This document shows positions 42,955-56,134 of a stretch of 64,000 nt of DNA, one piece after another (the first letter of the stretch is position 1; every line of letters starts with the position of its first letter). The stretch is from NCBI GenBank assembly GCA_014706295.1, contig JACSVZ010000009.1:37823768-37887767 (forward strand). The letters run 5' to 3'. The notes beneath the pieces are model-generated. The model saw only the letters and a program-made list of their open reading frames with translations. It did not search any database and was not told the DNA's origin. Position numbers and translations under genes: made by a program. Origin of the DNA: Lycocorax pyrrhopterus obiensis (Eukaryota; Chordata; Aves; Passeriformes; Paradisaeidae).

Positions 42955-45900
42955 TCACCCTCAGTGTGACCATTCCCTGTTTGGCTCAGCAGCCCCTGAC
43001 ACAGAGCACAGCCCATGTCACCCTCCCCGGGACATCGTGGCTGCTCCCACCGTGGCTCCACACATCCCGATTCTCTGTCCCGTCAGGATTTTCCCTCCCA
43101 GCCCTCTGCCTGCACATGGAAGAAGGTTTCCCTTGCCCCAGCCCAAGCCTGCATCTCACATTCATGCATTTAAAGCACAGACAGGCTCGTAATTAAATTC
43201 CAGAGTATTTTAAGCCCTTGTAGTGATTTGAAGGTCTCGGAACTCAGCTCAGCATATGTTGCTCTCATAGTAAGCTCGAGTTCTGCCAGCTGCCTGCGTG
43301 GGCTCTCCCTACAATTCCCATTTTCCCATCAATGGGCCGCATCCAGGAGCAGGAATCATTCCCCAAGTGCAGCAAAACGTGGCCCCCTCTCTGCCCAGGA
43401 GCAAACCCCTGATGTTCTCCCAGCTAAGGAGACACTCAGAAAGATGGGAAGGCTCCGAAGCTGGAGTGGTTTAATCGGAGCGTGGCAGGAATTCTCCATC
43501 TCCCAGGCCAGCGAGGATCCTTTGCTATGGTTACACGAGCCAGGAAGCGAAAATGAAAGGTGGGGGATACTCAAGGGTTATTTTTTTTTCTTTTTGAAGC
43601 CCAGACAGTTCCCAAAGGCATTTCCTGAAGCCATTGCAGGAATGTCAACGGGCAGGAAGCGCTCGTGACTCTGAGTACCTGACCCAAACATGTGCCTCAC
43701 CTTCCTCCTTCTTTTTTCTTTTCCTGGAAAGGATCCCATCCTCGCCTACCACCTGGTAAACACTGCTGCTTCCTCCGAGGCTGCAGAGCTCAGCTTCATC
43801 CTGGCTCGGGTTTATTCATGGAAGAGATCTCTCCCCCCCCAGGAACACGGGCAGGGATGCTCCTATGGGATAAGGAATCCTTGGAGTGGATCACTCAAAT
43901 CCTCGCTGGTGGTGCTTGCACAGCGTCCAGGGGCAGAGATGTCGTTCCTCACCCCAATTCCCAACCCATCCATCGTGGAGAGATGATGGCGTGTGAGGGC
44001 TGCAGTTTGGAATAATCCTACTCAATAATATAATCAATAATCAATAATGAATACAAAAATCAAGTATCTACCCAGGTGATGCCCCCCTCATCCCAGTGTC
44101 CTCCCACAGCCTCTCCCACACGGACATGGAGCAATTCCCTGGTGTTAAAGCCCGCTGGGAATTGTTGTGAAAGCGCCTGGAGCCAGGGGCGAGCACTTTA
44201 AACACATCCTCAAAATCAGGGACATTCCCGGAGTCATCCCAAAAACCCAGAGAGAGCTGGGAACCCGCCTGGAGTCAGCCAGACCATCCACACCCTCCCG
44301 GCCGAGCGTCCCTCAGGCGTCAGGGCTTTTGTGACGTCCTGAAATTTTTGTTGGGAAAAATCCCTGTTCTGTTCCTCCCGGATGGCAGCTGGGCCAGCCC
44401 CGAGGAACTGGGGGCGGTGTCCCATTCCCGGGATGTGCCGGGATGGGCAGCGCAGCCCCGGCTCTTCCCGACGCCCTTGGGTGTGAAATTTTCCCAGAGT
44501 TTGTCAGGAAACTCTCTGTAGCCGCTTTTTTCTTGGAACAACTCATTAACGCCGAGCGGAAATCTGCAGGCTCCGGGCCAGGTTTCGTAATGCTCCAGGA
44601 GCAACGCGGGGACAGGAGGTTTGCATGGAAAAAACCCCAAAATTCCAGCAGACATTATAAACTTTGAGCTCCCCGTGTGTACAAACATCACCCTCGCTCT
44701 GCTCCGCACGCAGCAGAAGCGGTCTGGAGAAACCACATGGCCACGGTTCGTCCCAAAATAACTTTTTTTGTGGAATATCCACCACGTGGGATTGCTGGCG
44801 GTGTGGAAATCACCGCTCTGGAGGGCTGGGGAAGGCTCCGGAAGCACAAAATGTTGGATAAGTTCGGCCCTCCCCACGCCAGCCCCTCGGGCTCCGGGCT
44901 CCCACACACGTCTGGGAGCTAAAAAGAGGGAAAGAGGGAAAAACCAGCCGGAATCTTAGCACATTTCAGGGAATAAAGTGAAAAAACCCCTTTTTCTGTC
45001 GCAGTCAGATCCCATTCATGCTCTGCTGTAAATCCACGTGGGAGGAGGAAGCCCTGGAGCTCCTGGGGGCTGCCCGTGCCCAAGGCATGAAGGAAGAGCT
45101 GCCAAAATCCATGGGAGGAGCGTGTCCATACCCCACCCAGCGCTTCCAAAAGCTGCTCTTTTTGTTCGCCTCACCTTTCTATTCAAATTCAGCGGTGCTA
45201 AACCAATATTTATTCAGTTTTTTTCCTGGTCAGGAACCACTCCCTGCGTGCTGATATTTAAAATACGTGTCTGTTACCCTGCGGAGTTGTGGCTGTGCGT
45301 GTGTCTGAGGAGGAGAAAAGCTGCCAGGGATATTTTTAGCCGCGTGTTTGTCTCCAGAGCCGCGTCCCAGAAGAATTTTCGGTTCATCCCCGCCTGGGGA
45401 CTGAATCAGTTTGGGTGAGATGCTGAGCTGAACGTTACCAGCCCGTGCAACACGTTTGTAAAAGGAATGATCCAAGCACTAAAAATTCCAGTCTGGCGTG
45501 GAAATCCTTGGAAGCAGAGCTGAGGCTGGGCGGAGGGAGCGGGGAAGGTGGGAGGGCATTGGCTGGGGCCGGGCTGGGGGTGGGTGATGTCCCCGCTGTC
45601 ACCCTGTGCCTGCTCGGAGCTCCCGGGACTTTTCCGGGATAAAGCAGCCGTGAGGAATGTTGCACATCCATATTTCTGTGTGTGCTTCCAACCTGGAGCG
45701 GGTTCTCCCCATCCGCTGCCCTCTTCTCTCTTATCAGAGGAGCCTGTGTTCAGCACTGCCCGGCTGGGGACACCTGGGAAGGGTCAGAATCTCTTCCCCT
45801 GCCTGCTGGGGGGACGGAATTCGGGGGATTTGGCACCTGAATCCCCGAATCCACCACATTCCCAGCGCTCCTCAGTCCCCAGCACTGCCCCGGGCAGCAG

Positions 45901-48360
45901 AGATGTGCTGCTTCCTCACCGTCACATTTTTGGGGGGTACCAATAATTTCACTGATTTCTTTTCTACCTTGCAGGACTGTGGGAGTCTGCCCTGTGCTGC
46001 TCCGTGGGCCACCAGCTGATTTCAGCCGATTTTGAGCTGAAATTCATTTTAAACTGCATTTCCTGAGCGCAGAACGCGACCTGAGTGCTCTGCCCCAGAG
46101 TCCCCTCTTTAAATAACAAGAGGTGGAGAAGGAAAATGCCTTCCCAAGCCTCTGCCCTTCCCCTCCCCTGCAGCCCGGGGTGTTTTCTGCAGCCACCGCC
46201 AGATTATTCATGCCTTCGGTATCTCCACCACCTCGGCTTCAGGCTCAACTCATAAAACATAAATATTTTGTGCTCCAGAGGGACTTTTTTTACGGTTTTG
46301 GGGTATCTAGCAAGCACTTCATGCGGATCTCTCCCCAGGAAAGAGATGTGCAGGGAATGGGGACAGGGATGGGGACAGGGATGGGGTCCCTGCACTGAGG
46401 CATCACCACGGGAGCAAACCCTGGCTCAATAATTGATGGGTTTGGCTTTTCATTAATGTACTAAATGCCTCGTTTTTGGTGTAAATCGTTTTTAATAGCC
46501 ATTAAAATGGAATTACAGCACATTCAGGGGACATCTCTGGCAGGGACAGGAGCTGCCAGGTCCCTTGGCCAGGACAGCCCCACGTGAGGAGAAGGAAAAC
46601 ATCTGGGAGGAAAATACGGGGCAGAAAATGAGAATCGGTGACTTAAGGCAGGGCGTGCTCCTGAAATGCGGGGGAGGAAACGCTGACGGAGCTTTTTTGG
46701 GTTGGAAACTCGGTTAAACACGAGCTCAGCGTCGCACAAAATGTGCATTCGTGGCCACGTGGCTGTTGTGGGATGAGAAATACCCCAAGGATTGCCAGGA
46801 AAGGTGGAGCACAGAGGGTCAGGCGCTCCTGGGGGGGCTCAAGCTCCCGTGGGATGGGGAGGGAGTTTTGGTGAGGGAATCGCACTCAGGGCTCGCTCAG
46901 GCTGCAGCAAACAGGGATGCAGGCATGGAAAACCTGCACTTGGAGCCTCCTGATCCCAGAAAAGGCCTCTGCCGGTGACGGATGTGCAAAACCATTTCAA
47001 CAACGTGCTCCAAACCACTTCCGAGTGTTTTCCAGGCTGGAGCAGAGCTGCCCAGGCTGCCACGAGTGCCACCGAGCCGGGGAGCTGCCCTCGCTCCGGG
47101 CACGCTGCCCAGCAAACCCGCGTCCTCTGCTCTCCCAGCAAATTCCTGCTGGGAAGAGGATGCTCCTAACTGGAATGGAGAGGCATCACCCCCGCTCCCC
47201 TGCAGCTGAGGGAATGCAGCATTTATTGTGTTTTATTTTGTTGGAGTCATTTCCGTGGCTGCTGAGCCTCCCCGAGGCCGGCCACCCACTGGGGATGCAG
47301 CCACCTTTGGGCATTTATCCCGTGTTTCCTCGGGAATCCGGGAACGGGACACAGCCTGCTGCTCCTGGCAGCCTCTGCTGAAGGCTCAGGTGTGTTCCTG
47401 GTGCCAGGGATACCTGGATGCACATTATGGAGCTATGGAAAAGCACTCCTGATCCTGCCTCCACAGCATCATCCTCCCAGAGCAGCCACTGTGACTAAAG
47501 GTGAGTTTGGGATTGCTCCAGACTCCAGCTGGCTCCATCCTGGATCTCCCTTCCAGCTGCAGCAGCAGCAATTTCCCAGTTTTTTGCAGCTCCATGAGCC
47601 CTAAATCGCTCCCAGGGTGGGATGTGGGGTCCCCCAGTGCTGCCACTGCAGGGGGGATGGTTTGGGTCCTGCTGCCTGTGCCATCCCGTTTGGCTTGTCC
47701 CAAATTATCCCAAATTCATTCCCACACAAACTCCAGCGAGATGTGGAGCCCGGGAAGGGAGCCCACAGTGGGGTGAAAGCTTCACGGATGAAGGTGAAAG
47801 CACCAGCACCGTTCACGTCGCTGAGGTTTTCTTTGGGGTAGGGATGAAAAATCCAACTCCTTCCCAACTTCTGTTCATCCCCACTGCCCTGACCCGGAAT
47901 TCCACGTTTAAAATAACTCCGTTCTGCAGGAACGGCGTCCTAAAATACACACCTGACCTACTTTACCCAGCTCCCTCCCCAAAATGCCATCCTGCAGCTT
48001 GGGGAGCGAGATCTGTGGAGCAGGACACGGCCAGGGGTCAAGCTGCTCCTGTGGGGAAGGTGAGGCAATGATTTCCTCTTCCCTAAGGATCAGCGCGGGA
48101 ATTGGAGCTCAGCAGGAAATCCAGCGTTTGGGTTGGGTTTGGGGACACACACGGGGGATTCGGGACTTGTCCAAACCACCCAGGAATGCAAACTCCCCTG
48201 TTTGTTAATCCCTTGGGAATGGCCTGCTGTGAAATTCCTGGGCTTTCTGCCTCCCAGCCAGCCGTCATCTCCCAGAACTGGGAATGCCACATGGAAAAAG
48301 CTCTGGAAAAAGGGACAGCAGCCCCCAAGCCAAGGTTTCAGTGCCAGGCACATGGCTTGG
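42955..48360. other. Intergenic, no gene recognised
   Basis: Short AT-rich run at 44015-44065 (ataatcaataatcaataatg) and a small ggggacagggat repeat at 46359-46385. The stretch near 46425-46510 is AT-rich and non-repetitive. No exon or mobile element identified. Confidence 0.45.
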
Positions 48361-48990
48361 GACATCTGACCAGTGTCACCTCCCTGGACACCTCTCAAAG
48401 TCACAGGAATCCGGTGCTGCTCATGATCCATCAGAAATCCAGGGCTCCTTCCCTGTGTCCCAGCCAGCAGCACCACCCTGGATCCAGAACTGGAGCTTTA
48501 CATCCCATTTTTCCTTCCATTTGATTCCCATTCCAGAGGTGAATCCCTCATTCCTGAGGCTTTTCAGGATCTCTGACCGGTGTCACCTCCCTGGACACCT
48601 CTCAAAGTCACAGGAATCCAGTGCTGCTCATGATCCATCAGAAATCCAGGGCTCCTTCCCTGTGTCCCAACCAGCAGCACCCTGGACTCAGAATTGGATC
48701 CGTGGACACCAGGACAACGTTTCCATCCTGTTTTTCCTTCCATTTGACTCCCATTCCAGAGGTGATCCCCTCATTCCTGAGGGTTTTAAGGATATCTGAC
48801 TGGTGTCACCTCCCTGGACACCTCTCAAGGCCATCAGAAATCCAGGGCTCCTTCCCCGTGTCCCAGCCAGCAGCACCACCCTGGACTCAGAATTGGATCC
48901 GTGGACATCAGGACAATATTTCCATCCTGTTTTTCCTTCCATTTGACTCCCATTCCGAAGGTGATTCCCTCATTCCTGAGGGTTTTAAGG
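48361..48990. repeat. Three tandem copies of a 200-225 bp unit
   Basis: Copies begin at about 48361, 48568 and 48791. Each opens with atctgac.ggtgtcacctcc and runs through ctggacacctctcaa, catcagaaatccagggctcc, cagcagcaccaccctgga and ttttccttccatttga to cctcattcctgagg. Copy 3 lacks the segment with cacaggaatcc. Confidence 0.92.
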
Positions 48991-48994
48991 CCCT

Positions 48995-50735
48995 GCTGAG
49001 GTTTATGGAGCGTTTTCCCCCAAGCTGCAGGGAGCAAATGCGGCGCTGTGAGGAGCAGAAAAGACACCCAATCTCCAAGGATTGATGAGCGCATCCAGGA
49101 AAATGACGGATTTATCCCGGTTATCCCATTCATCCGCACCCAGGAAGGAAATTAATGAAGCTCCCGGAGTTATTCCCGCTAATTGATGACCTATTAATGG
49201 CAATAAAGCTTTAAGAAAGCACAAATGTGTTCTGTGGAAGGGCAGAAGCAAGTGGCTCTTGGTGGTTTATCCCGGTGATTTGGGAGGGGGGAATTACCGG
49301 GAATTTGATCCCTGCTCCGAGGTCTGCTCCTCATTTTAGCAGGGAATAGCATTAAAATTAATGCTGGCACTTACAGATGGTGATTGGGTAATTAAAGGGT
49401 GATTAATCCAATTTTATTTAAGAAAATGGATGAGGGAAGGAGCTGGGAAATGATGGAAAAGTGGAGCAAAGGTGAAGCTAAGGATAATTTGGAAGATAAC
49501 GGGATTCTTAGGGAATTCAAAGGGAATGCAGGAGATTGGATCTGTCTGGACATGAGGAAAAGGAGGGCACAGGGACAAGGAGGAGACGACAAACGCAGGG
49601 AAGAAATTGGGCAAGGGCAGGTGACAAGCAGAGGAGCCAATTCCTTCCAGATCCACATGGAAAACAACATTGGATATTTCCATTAATGACCATAAAAAGA
49701 GAGAAAAGTCTGGGGAGTGGGTGTTTGCTGCTGAAATCTCCCGATAAATTCTGCTGGAGGCACCAATTTTAGGGGAAACGTGGACCATTTGGAATGTTAA
49801 GGATGGAAATAAAGCACTCGGGATCTCACAGGGAAGATTTGAGCTGTGTGGGAAGAGTGGGAATCAGTTCAAAAGGATGGAGGGGGAGAGTTCTGCCTGG
49901 CCACGGGGATGAGGAGATCCCAGGAGGTGCACAGGGATCTCACTGACCTGAGATGTCGGATACAGCTCTGATCCAGAAAAAAGGAGCTGGCCAAGTGCAG
50001 GACAGATTCCAGGATCTTGGTGCGTTTAATCCACCAAAACCTCAGGAAAATCACGTGTCAGAAAATCTCTGAAGATATTTAAGGGCCAGATATGAGGCAG
50101 AGGCGAATTTCTCCCCATGGCAACTGGAGGAACTCTTCGAGATGTGCAATCAAACCACCCCAGATGTTCCAAAGGCCACAGCACTGCTTTGGTGGCCACT
50201 TGGGAAACCGAGGAGCCACCTCTGCTCAGGCCTGGGTGACTCCATCCCCAGGGGAGGAGGAGAGGGTTTGATGTGGTGCCTGCAGGAGAAGAGCCCTGAT
50301 AAAGCTTCAAGTCGGACCAGAAAAACCTGAGGCGCTGCCACCCACCCTGCAGCCGATCTGATCCCTCTGGGATAACTGGGGCAGGAGGAGGGACGGGAGG
50401 GCGGGATGGGGGCCAGGATTTCTTTGTTCCCACGGGCAGCTGGGAGCAGATGAGATCAACACGGAGCAATTGGAGTAATGGTTGTGTCTGAGGCTCCCGA
50501 GCCAATTCCCTCCTTCTCCTGTAGCAGCATCCCAGGAGTTGAGTTCCAGGTGCTGCAGATTTCAGTTACTGGGTGATTTTGGAGACTGGGAAAAAGTTGA
50601 GGAATGTGTTGGTGATAAATAATTTGCTTTTTCCCGTGTTTTTTTCCACAGCCGCAGATCAGAGCAGAGGAAAAGAGGGAGGATTCTCACCCTCTCCCGA
50701 GACCACACGGCAGAGCTGCTGCCAGCTCTGGGAAC
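48995..50735. other. Intergenic, no gene recognised
   Basis: AT-rich segment around 49150-49430 (ctaattgatgacctattaat) without repeats. The rest is unassigned. Confidence 0.45.
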
Positions 50736-50744
50736 CCCAAAGTA

Positions 50745-51165
50745 AGGACATGGAGCTGCTGGAGTGATTCCAGAGGAGGCCATGGAGATGTTCTGATGCT
50801 CTGGAGCCAGGCTGGGAGAGCTGGGAATGTTCACCTGGAGAAAGGAAGGCCCCAGGGAGAGCTCAGAGCCCCTTGCAGGGCCTAAAGGGGCTCCAGGAGA
50901 GCTGGAGAGGGACTGGGGACAAGGGCTGGAGGGACAGGACACAGGGAATGGCTTCCCAGTGCCAGAGGGCAGGGATGGATGGGATATTGGGAAGGAATTC
51001 CTGGCGGGGATGGAATTCCCAGAGAAGCTGTGGCTGCCCCTGGATCCCTGGAAGTGTCCAAGGCCAGGTTGGAGCACGCCGGGATAGCGGGAGGTGTCCC
51101 TGCCCATGGAACTGGATGAGCTTTAAGGTCCCTCCCAACCCAAACCATTCCAACATTCCCTGAAT
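50745..51165 (+). mobile_element. CR1 LINE 3' fragment, longest plus copy
   Basis: Order: ttccagaggaggccatggag, tggagccaggctgggagagc, ttcacctggagaaaggaagg, ggctccaggagagctggaga, ggactggggacaagggctgg, gggatattgggaaggaattc, ctgtggctgcccctggatcc, gataaggag-like gatagcgggaggtgtccctg, ctttaaggtccctcccaacc. It translates into MFTWRKEG..., a frame that is CR1 sequence and not a gene. Confidence 0.93.
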
Positions 51166-51839
51166 TTGGCACAACCCCCAAAACCTCCTTGCTGCGTCCC
51201 AGACAACCTCTCCGTGTTTTCCCTGCCCCAGACATCAAAGTTCCCCATCAAAGTGGCTGAGGGGGTGTTTTCCCACATCCCTCTGTCTCTCCGCAGGGCC
51301 GGGGTGGAAAAACCAACCCCGGTGGCCGCATTAAAATGCAAAGCCCAATGAAATCCTCTCAGCTTCGTTAGCAGGGCTAATTAAGAGGAGCCAATCAAAG
51401 TCCCCTTTGCAAAACACACATTAACAAATCAGGAAGCGCGAAAACAACCTCAAAACCAGCTGTGAGTGGTTCCGAAGGGAGAGCCGGGAATGCAGATCCC
51501 GCGGAGCCCAGCTGAGTTTGGGAACGAGCTGGAATTTTCACGTGTTTGTGTCCCAGCGTCTGAGTTGGAGCTCCCAATTTTGAAGCCCGTGGCTTTCGAG
51601 CCACGATAATTCCAGCTCTGAAACCCTTTGATTCCACCCAAAACAACAGTGGGAAAAGCACTGGGAGAGGAGGAATCTCAGGAGTTTTACCCAATGCATT
51701 GGAATCGCTGCGGGGATGGAAGAGATTGAAGGGCTGAAGGGGTCGGGCAGCAGCTCCAGGCTGGGAGATCCCGATTTTCCTGGCTCAGCTCTGCTTCCCT
51801 TTGGAGATGGGTGGGATGAGGGGTCTGGCTGTGCTCAGG

Positions 51840-51985
51840 GTGACCTGGAGGGACAGAGCTGCAAAGGACCAGCTTTGGGTGGGAATAAAAGGGATCCAAA
51901 TCCAAACCCTCAATTCCCTTCCTGGAGAGACAGAGCTGCAAAGGATCCCCTTCGGCTCGGGAATAAAAACTCCTGATCCAAACCC
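51840..51985. repeat. 77-bp tandem duplicate
   Basis: ctggagggacagagctgcaa at 51845 and ctggagagacagagctgcaa at 51922, each followed by ...gggaataaaa and a gatccaaa(c) end. Confidence 0.75.
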
Positions 51986-52429
51986 CCACATCCCATTCCC
52001 ATGAAAATCCTGATTTACTTTTAAAACATTAATATCAATATTTATATCTGCTCTCACACATTCCACAATGAACATTCCAGACTGTGCTTTTTCCAAGAGA
52101 TCTTTGGGAATTAGGAGGAATTTGGCCAGGCCAGGACAAGCCATTCCTGCCCCAGGAGCTCACCTCCTGCTAGAGGGATTGAGGGATTGCATTCCATATC
52201 CATCCAGAGAATTCCAGGCTGCCTGGGGAGATTTTGGGATGATTTCTGTCCCTTTGTGGCTCATGAATAAAGGAGTGGTGAGGGTGTGACAAGAGGTGAC
52301 AAACGAGGAGATAACGTGGCAGGGGCAGACGGGATCCCATGGAATTCCCACCCTCCGACAGCTTTGGGCTCTTCCTCTGCCAAGGACAGGGAAAGGTAAA
52401 CTGGGAGAAGCAGCCTGGAATGTGAAACA

Positions 52430-52682
52430 GAAAACAGGGAAAATAGAAAATGTGAGGTGTCAAATAGAAAAGTACAAAATAAACTAGAAAATACGAAAAT
52501 AAAGTATAAAAAATAAAAAAAGAAAATATAAAACATATAACATATAAAAATTAAATATGAACTATAAAATAGAGAAAATAGAAAACGTAAGGTGTAAAAT
52601 GTAAAAGTAAAAAATAAAATAGAAAATATAAAAATAAAACAGAAAATAGAAAGCATCAATTAGAAAAACTAAAATAAATCAG
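52430..52682. repeat. A-rich low-complexity repeat block
   Basis: Irregular agaaaatagaaaa/ataaaat units. A longer module (gaaaatagaaaatgtgaggt) near 52438 recurs near 52573 (gaaaatagaaaacgtaaggt), suggesting a 135-bp tandem unit. The minus-strand frame is an artefact. Confidence 0.8.
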
Positions 52683-52684
52683 CG

Positions 52685-55365
52685 TGCTCTGCGGGCAGCA
52701 CAGCCAGGGAAGCAATCCCAGCTCCCTCATGGATTTTCCCGATGCAGGGAGAATAATTTGGCCGAACCAAACTGTTCCACAGAGCAGACTGAAGCACGGG
52801 AAGAGCCTGAAAGTCCTTCCTGCTCTCGGCAGGGACGGAGCGAGGCATCAGCGGGAAGCCTCTCCCGGAATTTCCCCACACCAGGGGAAAATCCTCCTTC
52901 CAGGGCTTTGTCTTTTCGTTCATCCCGAGAAGAAACATCCTTGGGATGCCATCCCAGTCCCAGCCCTTGATGAGAACTGAGTTTTCCAACGTCACATTAA
53001 AGCTTCCCGAGTGAGAAAATCCCCCCCTCGCATCCGTTCTGCCGAGCAGATTTGGGAGAGCCTGCTGAGGAGCCGAGCCAAAATACTGGGAATTCTGCAT
53101 TCTGTGACCTCCTCCTGCTGCCAGGCTCGGGAGAGGGATGTGTCAAACACGGCGTCTGCCTGTGGAGATTCATCCCAGAATCCGTCAGGATCCCTTAATC
53201 CAAGGAAAACCCTTTTTGGGAAGCGGGAGTCAGGAGGAGTGAGGCACAGCACGAGTTTTGCTGCACATTTCCACCACAGGCTCTTTGTTTTATCCATGTT
53301 TGTATTCATTCCTCAAATATTCCCTGCCCAGGGCCCACAGAGCAAACAATAACTTTGGAATTCCTGCTTCCCCTAAAACCTCTAAGTCTAAAAAATCTTT
53401 AAAATCTTAAAAAAACCGGTTTTTAGGTAACCAAACGTCGTTCCCTCTGCGCTTGCTCAGAGAACAGAGCACACCCTGAGAGCCCTGAGGTTGCAAAGTG
53501 ATAGGAAATGGGAAAAGATTTAAGGAAAATCCCCTCTGGTGATCCTTTCCTGTGGATAAAACACCTTGTGGAGATGGGGGGAATATCTGAGGAGCCGGCA
53601 AGTCAAGGAAAATCCTTATCCACTCTTCCCAGTTGATGCCCAAGGCTGTGCCCAGTTAAATCCTGAGGTTCCAGGTTATCCCAGCAGGATACGAATCCCA
53701 AATATCCCTTTCCCGGAGCAGGGAGAAGCCTGTGGAGCAGGCAGGGATTCCTGCCCTTTGGAAAAGCATTCCTTCAGCTGCTCCTGCCATCCTTCCCGCC
53801 CCAAATCCCGCCCCAAATCCCTCCCGGTGGCTCAAACCTGGCCTGGGTTAGAGATTAATGGCAATTAAAACGTCTCTTTTATAATTTATATCGTTCCCAT
53901 CATGGAAAGAGCGGGAATTGCTGGGATTGGAGGCCCTCGGTGCCCAGGGCTGAGCTCAGCTGGGATTTCAGGGAGAAACCATCGGGGCCTGGGCTTGGCT
54001 GGCTCTGAAAAGAGAGAAAATGGCAATAAACGCCAAGGTTAGCCCCAAACATGGCTAAAAATGGATTAAAAATTTAAAGATTCAGATCATGGAAAGGGAA
54101 GGAGGAAAAGTTTTGCTTTTTCCCTTTTCTTTCCAGGGTTTGTCACAACTCAGAGGGGACCTGCTTGGACATAGGTGAGGGATGAGGGAATAATGAGCTG
54201 CTAATTACTAATCACAGACCCCTGTGATTGAGTCAGCCTCTGGGTGATGCTGCCCCTCCCTGTTCTCCAGCAGAGAATTCCAAAAGCATCGTTTTCCCCC
54301 TCAGAGAACTCCTTTATCCCACTAAAATTCGGGATGAGGCAAGAGACACAAACGGGGCTGAGCACCCGGCAAGTGCAGCTCAAAGAGCGATTCCAGGAGG
54401 GGAAATTCCCGTGTTTTGGTGGAGTTCCACCCTTTAATCCATCCTTTGGTGTTAAAGCACCGCCCGGGGTGCTGGGAGCTGCAAAACTCGTGGGAAAAGG
54501 CTGTGGAAAAGGGGCTTTTCCAACCCAAACCGTGATTCCGTGATTTCCGGTGCCTGCAGAGTGCTCAGCTCCCCAGGAATTTTTTGGGCTCTGGTTTTGT
54601 TGTGGGCACAAACAGGGCCAGGAGGAAAATGTCCCTTGGCAGATCCCTGGCGTGTCCCGGTATCCCAAAAACCCAGCGAATCCCACTCCTGCCTTCCCCA
54701 GCTCCCTGACCTGCAGCTCCACTTCGCTCCCTCAGGACGAACGGGAAAAACCTTTCCAAAGTCAGCCTCTTGTCCTGCTAATACCAGAAAAATCGCTCCC
54801 AAGCCCAGGAATATCCATGGCTCCGGGCAAGGATCCAAAATCCACCCTCAGGAAGAGCGGAGGGAGCAATTCCCAATTATCCCTGATCCCGAGGGGCTCC
54901 GCTTTCCCCACATTTATGGATGAGAGCACAATGCCCCGCATCCCTGGGCCAGGAGAAATCCCTGAGCTCGGCTCTAAATCTTTGGGAAGGGAGTTTTCCA
55001 AGCTGTCACCATCCCTCCCGTGGCTGGGAGAGACGGCTTTAAGTTGGTTTTCCTTGGAATTTTAATGAGGTCGCCGAGAGGGGGAAAAATAGAGGGAAAA
55101 CCAGGAAAAAAGTGAGGGTGATGTCGTCAAATCCCGCGTTTGGGTTTATGATCTCAAATATCAGCAGCTGGTTCAGCTGGGAGAGTTTTGTTTTCTGTGT
55201 AAACAGAGAGGTGGAGGCAGCACAAATATAAACGCAGAAATAGAAATAAACGTGAAAATGAAAATAAAATCAAACGGAAATGAAAAAGAAATTTTAAAAA
55301 AGATATAAAAAATGTCGAGGTGGAGGCAGCACTGCCCGTGGCCAGAGTGTGAAACATTTCCCTGT
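52685..55365. other. Intergenic, no gene recognised
   Basis: A-rich words again at 55228-55312 just before the next array. Nothing else recognised. Confidence 0.45.
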
Positions 55366-55367
55366 GA

Positions 55368-56130
55368 GAAATGGGAATAAAAGGAGTGGGGAAAACCCTA
55401 TTTTTGTGGTAAAACCTGGGAAAATGGGAATAAAAGGAGTGGGAAAAAGCCATATTTTGGTGGTAAAACCTGGGAGAAATGGGAATAAAAGGAGTGGAAA
55501 ACCCTATTTTTGTGGTAAAACCTGGGAAAAATGGGAATAAAAGGAGTGGGAAAAGCCATATTTTGGTGGTAAAACCTGGGAGAAATGGGAATAAAAGGAG
55601 TGGGAAAAGCCATATTTTGTGGTAAAACCTGGGAAGAATGGGAATAAAAGGAGTGGGAAAAGCCATATTGTGGTGGTAAAACCTGGGAGAAATGGGAATA
55701 AAAGGAGTGGAAAACCATATTTGGTGGTAAAACCTGGGAAAAATGGGAATAAAAGGAGTGGAAAAAGCCATATTGTGGTGGTAAAACCTGGGAGAAATGG
55801 GTACAAAAGGAGTGGAAAACCCTGTTTTTGTGGTAAAACCTGGGAGAAATGGGAATAAAAGGAGTGGAAAAGGCCCTATTTTTGTGGTAAAACCTGGGAG
55901 AAATGGGAATAAAAGGAGTGGAAAAGGCCCTATTTTTGTGGTAAAACCTGGGAAAAATGGGAATAAAAGGAGTGGGAAAAGCCGTATTTTGGTGGTAAAA
56001 CCTGGGAGAAATGGGTACAAAAGGAGTGGAAAACCCTGTTTTTGTGGTAAAACCTGGGAAAAATGGGAATAAAAGGAGTGGAAAAGGCCATATTTTGGTG
56101 GTAAAACCTGGGAGAAATGGGAATAAAAAC
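55368..56130. repeat. Minisatellite, 14-15 units of 51-54 bp
   Basis: gtggtaaaacctggg recurs at 55406, 55460, 55512, 55566, 55619, 55673, 55724, 55778, 55830, 55884, 55938, 55992, 56044 and 56098. Between these lie gaaatgggaataaaaggagt and a g(g)aaaa(g)cc.tatttt part. Two unit types (catattttgg / cctatttttg) interleave. The minus-strand frame of 342 residues is the translated array. Confidence 0.96.
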
Positions 56131-56134
56131 CCCA

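Noticed and set aside
50827..51087. Plus-strand frame MFTWRKEG..., repeated on the minus strand at 61380-61787
   Set aside because: The match between the two is due to both being CR1 3' sequence. CR1 3' regions are non-coding.
55368..56130. CRISPR-like regular spacing of a repeat
   Set aside because: The 'spacers' are themselves repeats of each other and the genome is a vertebrate. It is a minisatellite.
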